Assembly: GCA_003557605.1 (NCBI GenBank)
Contig: PWNW01000021.1
Location: forward strand, 1 to 9,802
Length of the DNA: 9,802 nt
From: Spirochaetaceae bacterium
Lineage (GTDB): Bacteria; Spirochaetota; Spirochaetia; PWKH01
Reading direction: 5' to 3'
The notes under the pieces were generated by a model. The model did not search any database. It was given only the letters and a program-made list of their open reading frames with translations, and was not told the origin of the DNA. Each line of letters begins with the position of its first letter. Within the stretch, counting starts at the first letter, position 1. Shown in pieces: positions 1-6,489 of this stretch. Both the position numbers and the translations under genes were made by a program.

Positions 1-1
1 C

Positions 2-1111
2 TTGGAATACCTGATGGAGCATGGTGCAAAGACGGCGGTGATTGCCCACCAGGGTGATACCCTGGACTACCGGAACCTGATTCCCCTGGAGTAGCATGCA
101 GAGATTCTTCAGCGGAAGCTGGGAAGGAAGGTCTCCTATATAGATGATGTCTGCGGTCCTGCTGCCAGGGAGGCGGTGCTCGCCCTCAAGGAGGGAGAAG
201 CGGTCATCCTGGGCAATCTCAGGTATCTCACCGAGGAGGTGTCCACCTTCGAGCAGGCGGTGAAGCTTACCCCTCAGGAGATGGTCAGCACCTACCTGGT
301 CAGGTCCCTTTCCGGTTTGTTTGACCTCTATGTTAATGATGCCTTTGCTGCGGCCCACAGGAATGCACCATCCATGGTTGCATTCCAGCAGGTGCTCCCC
401 AGCGCTGCTGGACCGCTGCTGTTCAGGGAGGTTGAGGCTCTGACCAAGGTCATGAGCAGCCCCCGGAGACCTTCGGTGTTTCTCCTGGGGGGTGCGAAGA
501 TCAGCGACGCCTTCGGGATGCTTCAGGAGGTGCTCTCAAAGAAAACGGCAGACACCATTCTCACCTGCGGGGTCACCGGAGAGGTGTTCCTCATCGCTTC
601 TGGTGTTGATCTGGGATCTGAAGTTGACAAGTTTCTTAAGGACCGTTCGCTGGACCAGTTTATTCCCGATGCAAAGCGGTATTTGAAGCAGTATCCGGAT
701 CAGATCATGATGCCCCAGGATCTGGCATTTGAACACGAAGGAGCACGGATGGAGGCATCGACACAATCCCTTCCGAGCGATACACTCTATGGAGATATTG
801 GGAGCAGGACCATTGAAGCGTACCGGAAGGTGCTCCTGGATGCAGGGACGGTGTTTGTCAACGGCCCGGCAGGGATGTTTGAACAGGAGCTGCTCTCACT
901 GGGGACCCGGGAGCTGTGGAAAGCATTGGAGGACTCCCGGGGATATACTGTTGTGGGAGGCGGAGACAGCGTCAGTGCCGCTGCACGGTTTACGGATATG
1001 AATAAACTGGGGTATGTATGTACCGCAGGGGGAGCTATGGTCCGGTTTGTCAGCGGCAAGCCCCTTCCATTGATTGAAGCGATGAAACAGAGAGGTATTT
1101 CATGGGAGTAA
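2..1111 (+). CDS. pgk: Divergent archaeal-type phosphoglycerate kinase, 5' partial, with in-frame UAG
   Basis: PGK transfers phosphate between 3-phosphoglycerate and ATP in the cytosol. Reading from base 2 gives 369 sense positions ending in TAA; some 40 N-terminal residues lie off the left edge. Visible PGK marks are the strand LEYLMEHGAKTAVIAHQG, the NDAFAAAHR segment (335-361), GGAKISDAF, and the C-terminal nucleotide loop GGGDS (956-970). The HQG and AFAAAHR wording matches the archaeal-like lineage rather than the usual bacterial HLGRP and AFGTAHR forms. Two oddities: codon 31 of the visible frame is TAG (92-94), with homologous sequence on both sides, and the Arg of H-x-G-R-P is Asp (bases 56-58). 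A restart at GTG 176 is possible but would drop the substrate-binding N-terminal region, and its purine run (167-173) is only 2 bases away. The last 10 bases overlap the LarA-family gene. Family assignment is firm; activity and the meaning of the UAG are open, and a pseudogene is a real alternative. Confidence 0.82.
92..94 (+). other. In-frame UAG codon inside the PGK-like frame
   Basis: The frame runs ...IPLE-UAG-HAEILQRKLGR..., where related PGKs of the archaeal-like type carry LE(E/K)HAE..L...LGR, so the codon sits where Glu, Lys or Gln is expected. One base change (GAG, AAG or CAG to TAG) would explain it as a nonsense mutation or sequencing error. Insertion of an amino acid at UAG (for example pyrrolysine) or amber suppression would explain it as functional. 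No other frame break occurs in the remaining ~340 codons. Confidence 0.9.
1091..1095 (+). promoter_or_regulatory. Ribosome binding site of the first LarA-family gene
   Basis: AGAGG lies 6 bases before ATG 1102 and inside the end of the PGK-like frame. With the 10-base gene overlap this implies translational coupling. Confidence 0.6.
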
Positions 1112-2355
1112 TTCATCTTCCCTACGGAAAGGAAGTACAGCGGGGAGAGATTTCAGGGGACATTCGGGTGCTTGAACCGAATGACGTGCATCCTCCGCAG
1201 GATGAAGAAACCCTCATACACGAAGCCGCAGCAGGGTATAAAGGGGACTTGAGCTTCCGGCAGTTCGCAGATCTTCCTGGAGAGATGCTGATCATTGTCA
1301 ATGATGCATCAAGACCCACTCCCACTGCCAGGGTGCTGAAGGTGCTTATGAAGGCAGCTGATCTTTCTTCGGCTCAGTGCATTGTTGCAACCGGGGCCCA
1401 TCGTGCTCCCACAGCATCTGAATACCGCTACATATTTGGTGAAACCCTTGAATTCTTCAGGGACCGAATTATCGTCCATGATGCCCGATGCAGTGAAGAT
1501 ATGGTATTCCTTGGAACCTCCAAGGGGGGCACGGAGCTTGCGATACATCGCGCTGCTGCTGAGGCTGATAAGATCCTTGTGATCGGTTCTGTGGAACCCC
1601 ACTACTTTGCCGGGTATACCGGAGGAAGAAAGGCGTTTTTCCCTGGGGTTGCCTCCTATCGGTCCATTGAGCAGAACCATAAACGCGCCATGGAGAGCGG
1701 GGCTGAAAGCCTTCGTCTTGAGGGTAATCCGGTTCATCAGGATATGACTGATGCACTGGAATGCATCAAGGCTCCTGTCTTTGCACTGATGACGGTGCTG
1801 GACAAGGACAACAGGATATACCGGATTACCTCCGGGGACATTACCAGATCATTTCTTCAAGCGGTGGAGGCGGCTGACCAGGTGTTTGTTGCCGAGACCG
1901 ATGAAGCTGTTGATATTGCCGTAACCGCAGCAAAATACCCGATGGATGTGGACCTGTACCAGTCCCAGAAGGCATTGGAGAACGCCCGGCAGATTGTGAA
2001 GCCCGGAGGAGTGATAATCCTGGTTTCAGCCTGCAGGGAGGGGGCAGGGGATGATGCTTTTATCAAACTGCTGTCCAGCGCTGACACCCCCGATGATGTA
2101 CTGAAAAAAATTCACTGTGAATACCGTTTGGGATGGCATAAGGCAGGAAAGCTTGCGGACCTTTCTGTCACCCACCATATATTTGCCGTCACCCCCCTGC
2201 CTGATGCACTGCTTAGGGATATGTTTATTACTCCCTTTTCAGCGCTGCAGGATGCCCTTGACGAGGCGGAAAAAATTACCGGCAGAAATCCAAAGGTGAT
2301 AGTTATGAGTGACGGGTGCGTGACAGTCCCCAGAATCAGGCAGCATCAGCGGTAA
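1102..2355 (+). CDS. larA: LarA-family nickel-pincer 2-hydroxyacid racemase/epimerase (paralogue 1)
   Basis: A 417-residue member of the lactate racemase family (DUF2088 region plus C-terminal domain). Characterised members interconvert stereoisomers of 2-hydroxyacids such as lactate, malate or sugar acids, using a nickel-pincer nucleotide bound to a lysine. The key positions are present with the spacing of Lactobacillus LarA: DASRPTP (69-74, Arg71), His100 in GAHR, His167 in EPHYFAG, the cofactor lysine Lys177 in GGRKAFFPG, the nickel-binding His193 sixteen residues later, and Gln287/Lys290 in LYQSQK. The N-terminal region is cytosolic in character, with no signal peptide or membrane segment. 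ATG 1102 overlaps the end of the PGK-like gene and has AGAGG 6 bases upstream, so the two are probably co-translated. It is clearly diverged from the second LarA-family gene and may use another substrate. Catalytic competence is likely; the substrate cannot be read from sequence. Cofactor synthesis genes larB/C/E are not seen here. Confidence 0.88.
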   Translation: MGVIHLPYGKEVQRGEISGDIRVLEPNDVHPPQDEETLIHEAAAGYKGDLSFRQFADLPGEMLIIVNDASRPTPTARVLKVLMKAADLSSAQCIVATGAHRAPTASEYRYIFGETLEFFRDRIIVHDARCSEDMVFLGTSKGGTELAIHRAAAEADKILVIGSVEPHYFAGYTGGRKAFFPGVASYRSIEQNHKRAMESGAESLRLEGNPVHQDMTDALECIKAPVFALMTVLDKDNRIYRITSGDITRSFLQAVEAADQVFVAETDEAVDIAVTAAKYPMDVDLYQSQKALENARQIVKPGGVIILVSACREGAGDDAFIKLLSSADTPDDVLKKIHCEYRLGWHKAGKLADLSVTHHIFAVTPLPDALLRDMFITPFSALQDALDEAEKITGRNPKVIVMSDGCVTVPRIRQHQR

Positions 2356-2406
2356 TCACCCTGCCCCTGAGAAAGTGATGCGGGCATCAGGGGCATCGTG
2401 TAATTA
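2353..2406. terminator. Imperfect palindrome between convergent genes, possible bidirectional terminator
   Basis: A perfect 9-base stem, TGCCCCTGA (2362-2370) with TCAGGGGCA (2387-2395), is flanked by CAC (2357-2359) facing GTG (2398-2400), and by TAAT (2353-2356) facing ATTA (2403-2406). The symmetry runs from the stop of one LarA-family gene to just beyond the stop of the other. A competing inner hairpin exists: TGATGC (2376-2381) with GCATCA (2384-2389). Neither side has a convincing U-tract, so intrinsic termination is a guess from position and symmetry. Confidence 0.45.
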
Positions 2407-3684
2407 CTATTCTTTCTGAAAATAGGGGATCGTCAAAGGCCCCTGGGGGAGCACACAGATGCTGAAGGCTGCACCATCCGGGTGTTCTTCCCTGATCTGG
2501 TCAATGGTCTTTTCAATGGTTTCCACCGGTTCCATAAATGCATCGGTGAGTTCCTGCTCCGTGAGGTGTTTGGTGTAGAAGTGAACCTGGGCCTTCATGC
2601 AGATTTGAGCATGGATCTGCGCCTGCCACATATCCTGAACCGGCTCCTGGGCATGACGTATTGAGCGCAGCAGCGCCTTCGGGGATGGTGCCTTGGAAAG
2701 CAGCTGCCCGTAGAAGCCGTGGGAGGGAATTCCGTCCCAGCAGTCAGCGGCAATGATGATGGAACCTCCTTCCTTGACAATTTGCGCAGCGGCGCTCATG
2801 CCCTTTACCGCCTGGTACATGTTGAGATCCAGGGGATAGCCTGAATTGCTGGTGATCACCAGGTCGTAGAGCCTTGGAACCTGCGACATGGCATGTTCCC
2901 GCACGTAGGCAGCTCCTGCCGCGTGGGCTTTTCGCAGGTCCCCAGCAAATACGCCGGTAATCTGCTTGTCGCTGTTCATGGCAACATTGAGCAGGAAGGT
3001 ACGATCCACCATGTCAACTGCTTCATGGACATCCTCCCAGATCGGATTTCCTTCAGTGATTCCCCACCGTGAACGGCTGTCATCAATGTGCTGAGCACCA
3101 TGATTTCTCTGAATGGTGGACAGCTCCGCGAGTCCCGGCATCACGGCTTTGGCTCCTCCAGAAAACCCGGCAAAAAAGTGCGGCTCAATGAATCCTGTCA
3201 GGACCTTCAGGTCACAGTCGAGAAAACTTGATAGAAGGCTCACCTCGTTTCCCCGTGACGTAGTTCCGATGCATCTGTGGGAAGCATGGTCGGTGCAGTC
3301 ATTCTGCACAATCTCATAGGAGTTAACAATATCCTCACCTAGAATGGTGATCAGTTCTTCTCGAGTATTGACGCGGTGGGTCCCGGTGGCATTGAAAAAT
3401 ACCGCCTGGGCTCCGCACTGGTTAAGAATTTTGAGAAGAGGCGGAAGCATCATAGGGTAGGGGGTGGCCCTGGTAATGTCGCTGAACACTACCGCGACAC
3501 GGTCGCCCTCTTTAACCAGGGAACGAAGAGCGGGAGATCCCACCGGAGAGTCAAGCGCTTCGGTGACCGCTCCCTGCTGGTTTTCAAGGCCCGGTTCGTA
3601 CTTCGGTTCGATTACGTCAATGACCGCATCGTCGGGCAGGGTGACTTCCAGATTTCCTTTTCCAAAGGCAAGTTGAGTCTTCAT
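2407..3684 (-). CDS. larA: LarA-family nickel-pincer 2-hydroxyacid racemase/epimerase (paralogue 2)
   Basis: A 425-residue LarA-family protein, a likely cytosolic nickel-dependent racemase or epimerase of 2-hydroxyacids. It shows the full motif set: SDITRATP (68-75, Arg72), His103 in GTHR, His169 in EPHFFAG, cofactor lysine Lys179 in SGGAKAVMPG, nickel-binding His195 sixteen residues on, and Gln291/Lys294 in MYQAVKG. The wording is closer to typical LarA homologues than that of paralogue 1. ATG 3684 has AGGGA (bases 3691-3695 on the complement) 6 bases upstream. It starts 9 bases after the alcohol dehydrogenase stop and in the same frame, so the two form an operon. It ends in TAG followed immediately by an in-frame TAA (2404-2406). 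The substrate is unknown. The neighbouring dehydrogenase suggests that one stereoisomer of a hydroxyacid or related alcohol is passed between them (inference). Confidence 0.9.
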   Translation of the reverse strand: MKTQLAFGKGNLEVTLPDDAVIDVIEPKYEPGLENQQGAVTEALDSPVGSPALRSLVKEGDRVAVVFSDITRATPYPMMLPPLLKILNQCGAQAVFFNATGTHRVNTREELITILGEDIVNSYEIVQNDCTDHASHRCIGTTSRGNEVSLLSSFLDCDLKVLTGFIEPHFFAGFSGGAKAVMPGLAELSTIQRNHGAQHIDDSRSRWGITEGNPIWEDVHEAVDMVDRTFLLNVAMNSDKQITGVFAGDLRKAHAAGAAYVREHAMSQVPRLYDLVITSNSGYPLDLNMYQAVKGMSAAAQIVKEGGSIIIAADCWDGIPSHGFYGQLLSKAPSPKALLRSIRHAQEPVQDMWQAQIHAQICMKAQVHFYTKHLTEQELTDAFMEPVETIEKTIDQIREEHPDGAAFSICVLPQGPLTIPYFQKE

Positions 3685-3693
3685 ATTAGGTCC

Positions 3694-4962
3694 CTATAGG
3701 TTCTTAATCAGCGAAAGATCCCCGTCACGGGCAGCTATGAGGATCGGTGCCATGTATTCATCAATCAGGTCAGCATCCAACGGTACCGGCATGTTCTGCA
3801 GCTTCATCTTCAGCTGAGGATTCTTCGCAGCAGCGAGGGCCCGGTCGATATGTCCTTGGGTGAACCCCTCAACTTCACTGAGGGTAACGGGAAACTCAAT
3901 CTTTCTGGACATGGCAAGCATAGCTTCAGCGACAGCAACTCCGAGCTCCCTTCCCGAGAGTGCATCAAGATCAGCTTCGGTGAATCCGGCCTGCTTGTAG
4001 ATGTTCCCCACCATTCTCAGAGCATCCTCCACAGCGGGTGCGAAAAACACCGTATAGTAGGGGTTCATCATTGCACAGGCGCGGCCGTGGCTGAGGATAT
4101 CGACCAGGGAGAAACTGGTCAGATGTCCTCCGTTGGTCCCTCCGAGCATAATGGCATAGGCCCCGATATCTGTGGCGAGGCACAGAGCATCCCGTGCATC
4201 TTTATTCTCCGGATCTTTAATTACAGTTTCCAGATTCTCAACTACTAAAGAAATCCCTGTCTTTGCCACGTCACTGATGTACTGGTAGTTGGGAGCCCGA
4301 ACAGACCCGTAGAGCACTTCAAGGCAGTGGGCAATCCCGTCAAGGGCTCCGTCCATGGTCAGATTCTTGGGTGCGGCATAGGTAACGGAAAAATCAAATA
4401 CTGGATTTGAAGGTACGATTGCCTCATCGACAATCAGTTTTTTCTGTCCTGTCTCTACATTCGTGATGTTTGAGTATTTGGTCAGGTGGGCGCCTGAACT
4501 TGCAACAGTCTGTACAGCGATATGGGGAGTGAGGGTCACATTCCGCTCTTCAACCGCCTTCGTGACGTTTCCAACGCCGAAGTAGTCTTCAATATCACCG
4601 CCAAGAGTCCTGAGCACTTCGGCAGCTTTCAGCGCATCAATGGTGCTTCCCCCTCCGAAGCTGATGATCACGTCTGCTTCACTGGACTTTAGAGCCTCAG
4701 TGATACGGCGGAGTTCTTCAAGGGGAACATTAGGACCTGGACCGTGAACAGTTCCTGCAAGCTCAACTCCCGAAGAGGCAAGGGAATCGGTAATAATCTT
4801 AAGATACCCTTCGCTTCCTGGGAAAGTGCTTGTTACTATACATGCCTTTGACCCTGCTTCTGCAGCAGTTTTTCCCACCGTATCAAGAACATCTCTTCCG
4901 TATATATAGCTGGATCCTTTGAATTCTTCCAGCAGCTTTTTCGCTGCATCCTTGTACTTCAT
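3694..4962 (-). CDS. Iron-containing (group III) alcohol dehydrogenase
   Basis: A 422-residue NAD(P)-dependent, metal-containing alcohol dehydrogenase that would oxidise an alcohol or hydroxyacid, or reduce the matching carbonyl, in the cytosol. The N-terminal dinucleotide domain has the SFGGGSTIDALK loop (101-112). The helical metal domain offers the ligand set Asp208, His212 (DGIAH), His280 (GGH) and His292 (SHG). I chose ATG 4962 because GGAGGAG (4967-4973 on the complement) lies 4 bases upstream and the family's N-terminus starts here. The frame is open upstream to 5103, but that stretch covers the promoter-like region and does not resemble the family. It ends in TAG at 3694-3696. It is the first gene of a two-gene minus-strand operon with the second LarA-family gene. 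Substrate is not predictable; lactaldehyde, 1,2-diol and 2-hydroxyacid dehydrogenases all occur in the family. Confidence 0.9.
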   Translation of the reverse strand: MKYKDAAKKLLEEFKGSSYIYGRDVLDTVGKTAAEAGSKACIVTSTFPGSEGYLKIITDSLASSGVELAGTVHGPGPNVPLEELRRITEALKSSEADVIISFGGGSTIDALKAAEVLRTLGGDIEDYFGVGNVTKAVEERNVTLTPHIAVQTVASSGAHLTKYSNITNVETGQKKLIVDEAIVPSNPVFDFSVTYAAPKNLTMDGALDGIAHCLEVLYGSVRAPNYQYISDVAKTGISLVVENLETVIKDPENKDARDALCLATDIGAYAIMLGGTNGGHLTSFSLVDILSHGRACAMMNPYYTVFFAPAVEDALRMVGNIYKQAGFTEADLDALSGRELGVAVAEAMLAMSRKIEFPVTLSEVEGFTQGHIDRALAAAKNPQLKMKLQNMPVPLDADLIDEYMAPILIAARDGDLSLIKNL

Positions 4963-4966
4963 TCTG

Positions 4967-4973
4967 CTCCTCC
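4967..4973 (-). promoter_or_regulatory. Ribosome binding site deciding the alcohol dehydrogenase start
   Basis: GGAGGAG on the minus strand, 4 bases before ATG 4962, is a strong Shine-Dalgarno match. It rules in the 422-residue form over the longer open frame that starts at 5103. Confidence 0.75.
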
Positions 4974-5001
4974 GCAAGTTAGCGATAAGATGTATGCAAG
5001 C

Positions 5002-5030
5002 AGTATATATCATACTATGAAGGATGTCGC
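5002..5030 (-). promoter_or_regulatory. Sigma70-like promoter for the alcohol dehydrogenase-LarA operon
   Basis: On the minus strand GCGACA (5025-5030) is separated by exactly 17 bases from TATACT (5002-5007). The -10 is near consensus and the -35 matches at four positions. Transcription would start near 4995, giving a leader of roughly 30 bases that contains the strong ribosome binding site. A small dyad overlaps the -10 element: AGTAT at 5002-5006 and ATACT at 5012-5016, with 5 bases between. It could be a repressor site, but is short enough to be chance. Confidence 0.45.
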
Positions 5031-5080
5031 CCGTCTTAGGTTTTTTTCGTTTTAATGCAGAACATTTTCTGAAAAAGCCC

Positions 5081-5109
5081 ATGACAAAATCGATGCATTG
5101 CACTACAGT
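5081..5109 (+). promoter_or_regulatory. Possible promoter for the DUF1576-GH4 operon
   Basis: ATGACA (5081-5086), a 17-base spacer, then TACAGT (5104-5109), upstream of the GTG start at 5162. Both boxes are imperfect. The divergent layout requires a plus-strand promoter somewhere in this spacer, but this exact site is only the best by-eye candidate. Confidence 0.25.
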
Positions 5110-5151
5110 ATACGGGAGTTAACTGCATAGAATATCTGAATCTTTTCTTTT

Positions 5152-5156
5152 GGAGG
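5152..5156 (+). promoter_or_regulatory. Ribosome binding site deciding the membrane protein start
   Basis: GGAGG lies 5 bases before GTG 5162. The alternative in-frame TTG at 5150 overlaps this site and cannot use it, so GTG 5162 is the likely start. Confidence 0.7.
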
Positions 5157-5161
5157 TATTC

Positions 5162-6484
5162 GTGGAAAAACAGGAGAGGATCCTCTATTTCATGCTCTCA
5201 GCGGTGCTTGTCGTTTCTGCTGCCGCAGCAGTTCTGTATCAGGGAGCGTCCTCAGCAGTTCAGGGGTTTCTGCTTATACAGCAGCATCCTGCACGTCTGA
5301 TCAATGACTATGTGCAGGTAGGCGGCGGCGGCGGCGCACTTCTGAACGCTGTTTCTGTTGCGGCGATATCGCTGGCGCTAATTTGGTTTGTCGACGTTAA
5401 GCTTTCGGGTCCCACCATAGCGGCATTTTTTACAATCATGGGGTTCGGACTGTTCGGCAAGACACCGCTGAACATCCTGCCGATCATCATCGGAGTCTAT
5501 ATTGCTTCAAAGATTGCCGGAAAGACCTTCAGCGAATATATCCTGATAGCCCTCTTTGGTACCGCCCTCGGGCCACTTGCAACATATATCGTCGTTGAAT
5601 TTGCCTCGGTGAATTCCCTGCTTCCCTCTTTGATACTTGGCACGGCAGGAGGGATTGCCGCAGGTATCGTGCTGCCTGCGGCTGCTATTTCCATGCTGCA
5701 CCTGCACCAGGGATACAACCTTTATAATATGGGTTTTACCTGCGGATTTGTAGGACTCTTTGCCGCCGGGCTTCTTGAAGCTTCAGGGGGAAATGTTGCT
5801 GTTCAGGTAGTCTGGTTTTCCGGATCTGATGCTCTGATGTACTGGATCACTCCGGTGCTGTCTGGATTTCTCATCATATTTGGTATCCTGCTGGAAAAAC
5901 TCTGGCGCACTGGAAACGGCAGGAAGCGGCATGTCTGGAAGGACCTCCTTCTTATTCAGAAACGTTCCGGAAGGCTGCCCGATGACTTTATGGATAATGT
6001 GTCCAACGGAGGCGGGCTGCTGAACACAGGGATTTTGGGATTTCTCAGCTGGTTCTATGTGATCGCCGTTGGCGGTGACTTTAACGGACCGGTGCTTGGG
6101 GGAATTCTGACAATTATCGGGTTCGGTGTTTTCGGCAAGCACATCCGTAACTGTATTCCCGTAGTTGCCGGGGTTGTGGTAAGCTGCCTGATTTTCGGGT
6201 TTTCCCTTTCTGCTCCGGGACCGATTCTTGCCGCTTTGTTCGGCACAACTTTGGCACCCCTTGCAGGGGAGTTTGGTGCCCATGTTGGTGTAGCTGCAGG
6301 ATTCATTCATCTGTTTATGGTGGTAAGGACCGCTGCCTGGCATGGAGGCATAGACCTCTACAACAACGGGTTCAGCGGAGGTCTCACAGCTGCGATGATG
6401 TTTGCTGTGATTGAGTGGTACCGGTCAACACGGCCGGATGATTTCCCCCGGAGACGTCCGGAGGATGTTTCAGAAGGAGGGTGA
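5162..6484 (+). CDS. DUF1576-type polytopic membrane protein with internal duplication
   Basis: A 440-residue, strongly hydrophobic inner-membrane protein that I recognise as resembling DUF1576 proteins, a family without an assigned function that I know of. Many membrane helices are apparent, the first near residues 8-27. Two homologous halves follow one another. The first has GGGALLN (near 56-62), GFGLFGK (94-100), ALFGTALGPLA (130-140) and HQGYNLYNMGF (182-192). The second has GGGLLN (283-288), GFGVFGK (320-326), ALFGTTLAPLA (358-368) and HGGIDLYNNGF (394-404). A charged linker (about 246-275) joins them. Such a duplicated architecture is common in transporters, so a transport role is a fair inference but unproven. 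Five GGC triplets (5321-5335) encode a Gly run. GTG 5162 is preferred from GGAGG at 5152-5156. The TGA stop sits beside the next gene's ribosome binding site, pointing to a tightly packed operon with the 123-residue protein and GH4. Confidence 0.75.
   Translation: MEKQERILYFMLSAVLVVSAAAAVLYQGASSAVQGFLLIQQHPARLINDYVQVGGGGGALLNAVSVAAISLALIWFVDVKLSGPTIAAFFTIMGFGLFGKTPLNILPIIIGVYIASKIAGKTFSEYILIALFGTALGPLATYIVVEFASVNSLLPSLILGTAGGIAAGIVLPAAAISMLHLHQGYNLYNMGFTCGFVGLFAAGLLEASGGNVAVQVVWFSGSDALMYWITPVLSGFLIIFGILLEKLWRTGNGRKRHVWKDLLLIQKRSGRLPDDFMDNVSNGGGLLNTGILGFLSWFYVIAVGGDFNGPVLGGILTIIGFGVFGKHIRNCIPVVAGVVVSCLIFGFSLSAPGPILAALFGTTLAPLAGEFGAHVGVAAGFIHLFMVVRTAAWHGGIDLYNNGFSGGLTAAMMFAVIEWYRSTRPDDFPRRRPEDVSEGG
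6475..6480 (+). promoter_or_regulatory. Ribosome binding site deciding the start of the 123-residue protein
   Basis: AGGAGG is 9 bases before ATG 6490 but directly abuts the alternative GTG 6481, which therefore could not use it. The site lies inside the end of the membrane protein gene. Confidence 0.65.
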
Positions 6485-6489
6485 GGGAC

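Noticed and set aside
107..118. Hairpin just after the UAG (CTTC-AGCG-GAAG) as a recoding element
   Set aside because: Only a 4-base stem, easily found by chance. Bacterial pyrrolysine insertion is not known to require a fixed hairpin.
176..1111. PGK as a genuine short protein starting at GTG 176
   Set aside because: Homologous sequence continues upstream in the same frame, the start has a purine run only 2 bases away, and the product would lack part of the substrate-binding domain. It could still be a remnant product if UAG is not decoded.
787..1116. Minus-strand open frame opposite the PGK-like gene, and similar frames opposite the other genes
   Set aside because: They are shadows of confidently assigned genes and show no domain signal or ribosome binding site.
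4963..5103. N-terminal extension of 47 residues on the alcohol dehydrogenase
   Set aside because: It overlaps the promoter-like region, has no family resemblance, and a strong ribosome binding site points to ATG 4962.
5321..5335. Five GGC triplets as a phase-variation repeat
   Set aside because: The triplet unit keeps the frame when its number changes, so it cannot switch the gene on and off, and five copies is short.
5783..6343. 186-codon minus-strand open frame opposite the membrane protein
   Set aside because: Long but low-complexity in character (rich in Ser, Pro, Asn, Lys) with no recognisable motif. The opposite strand encodes a coherent duplicated membrane protein.
6481..6489. GTG 6481 as start of the 123-residue protein
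   Set aside because: It directly abuts the AGGAGG site, whereas ATG 6490 has workable 9-base spacing.
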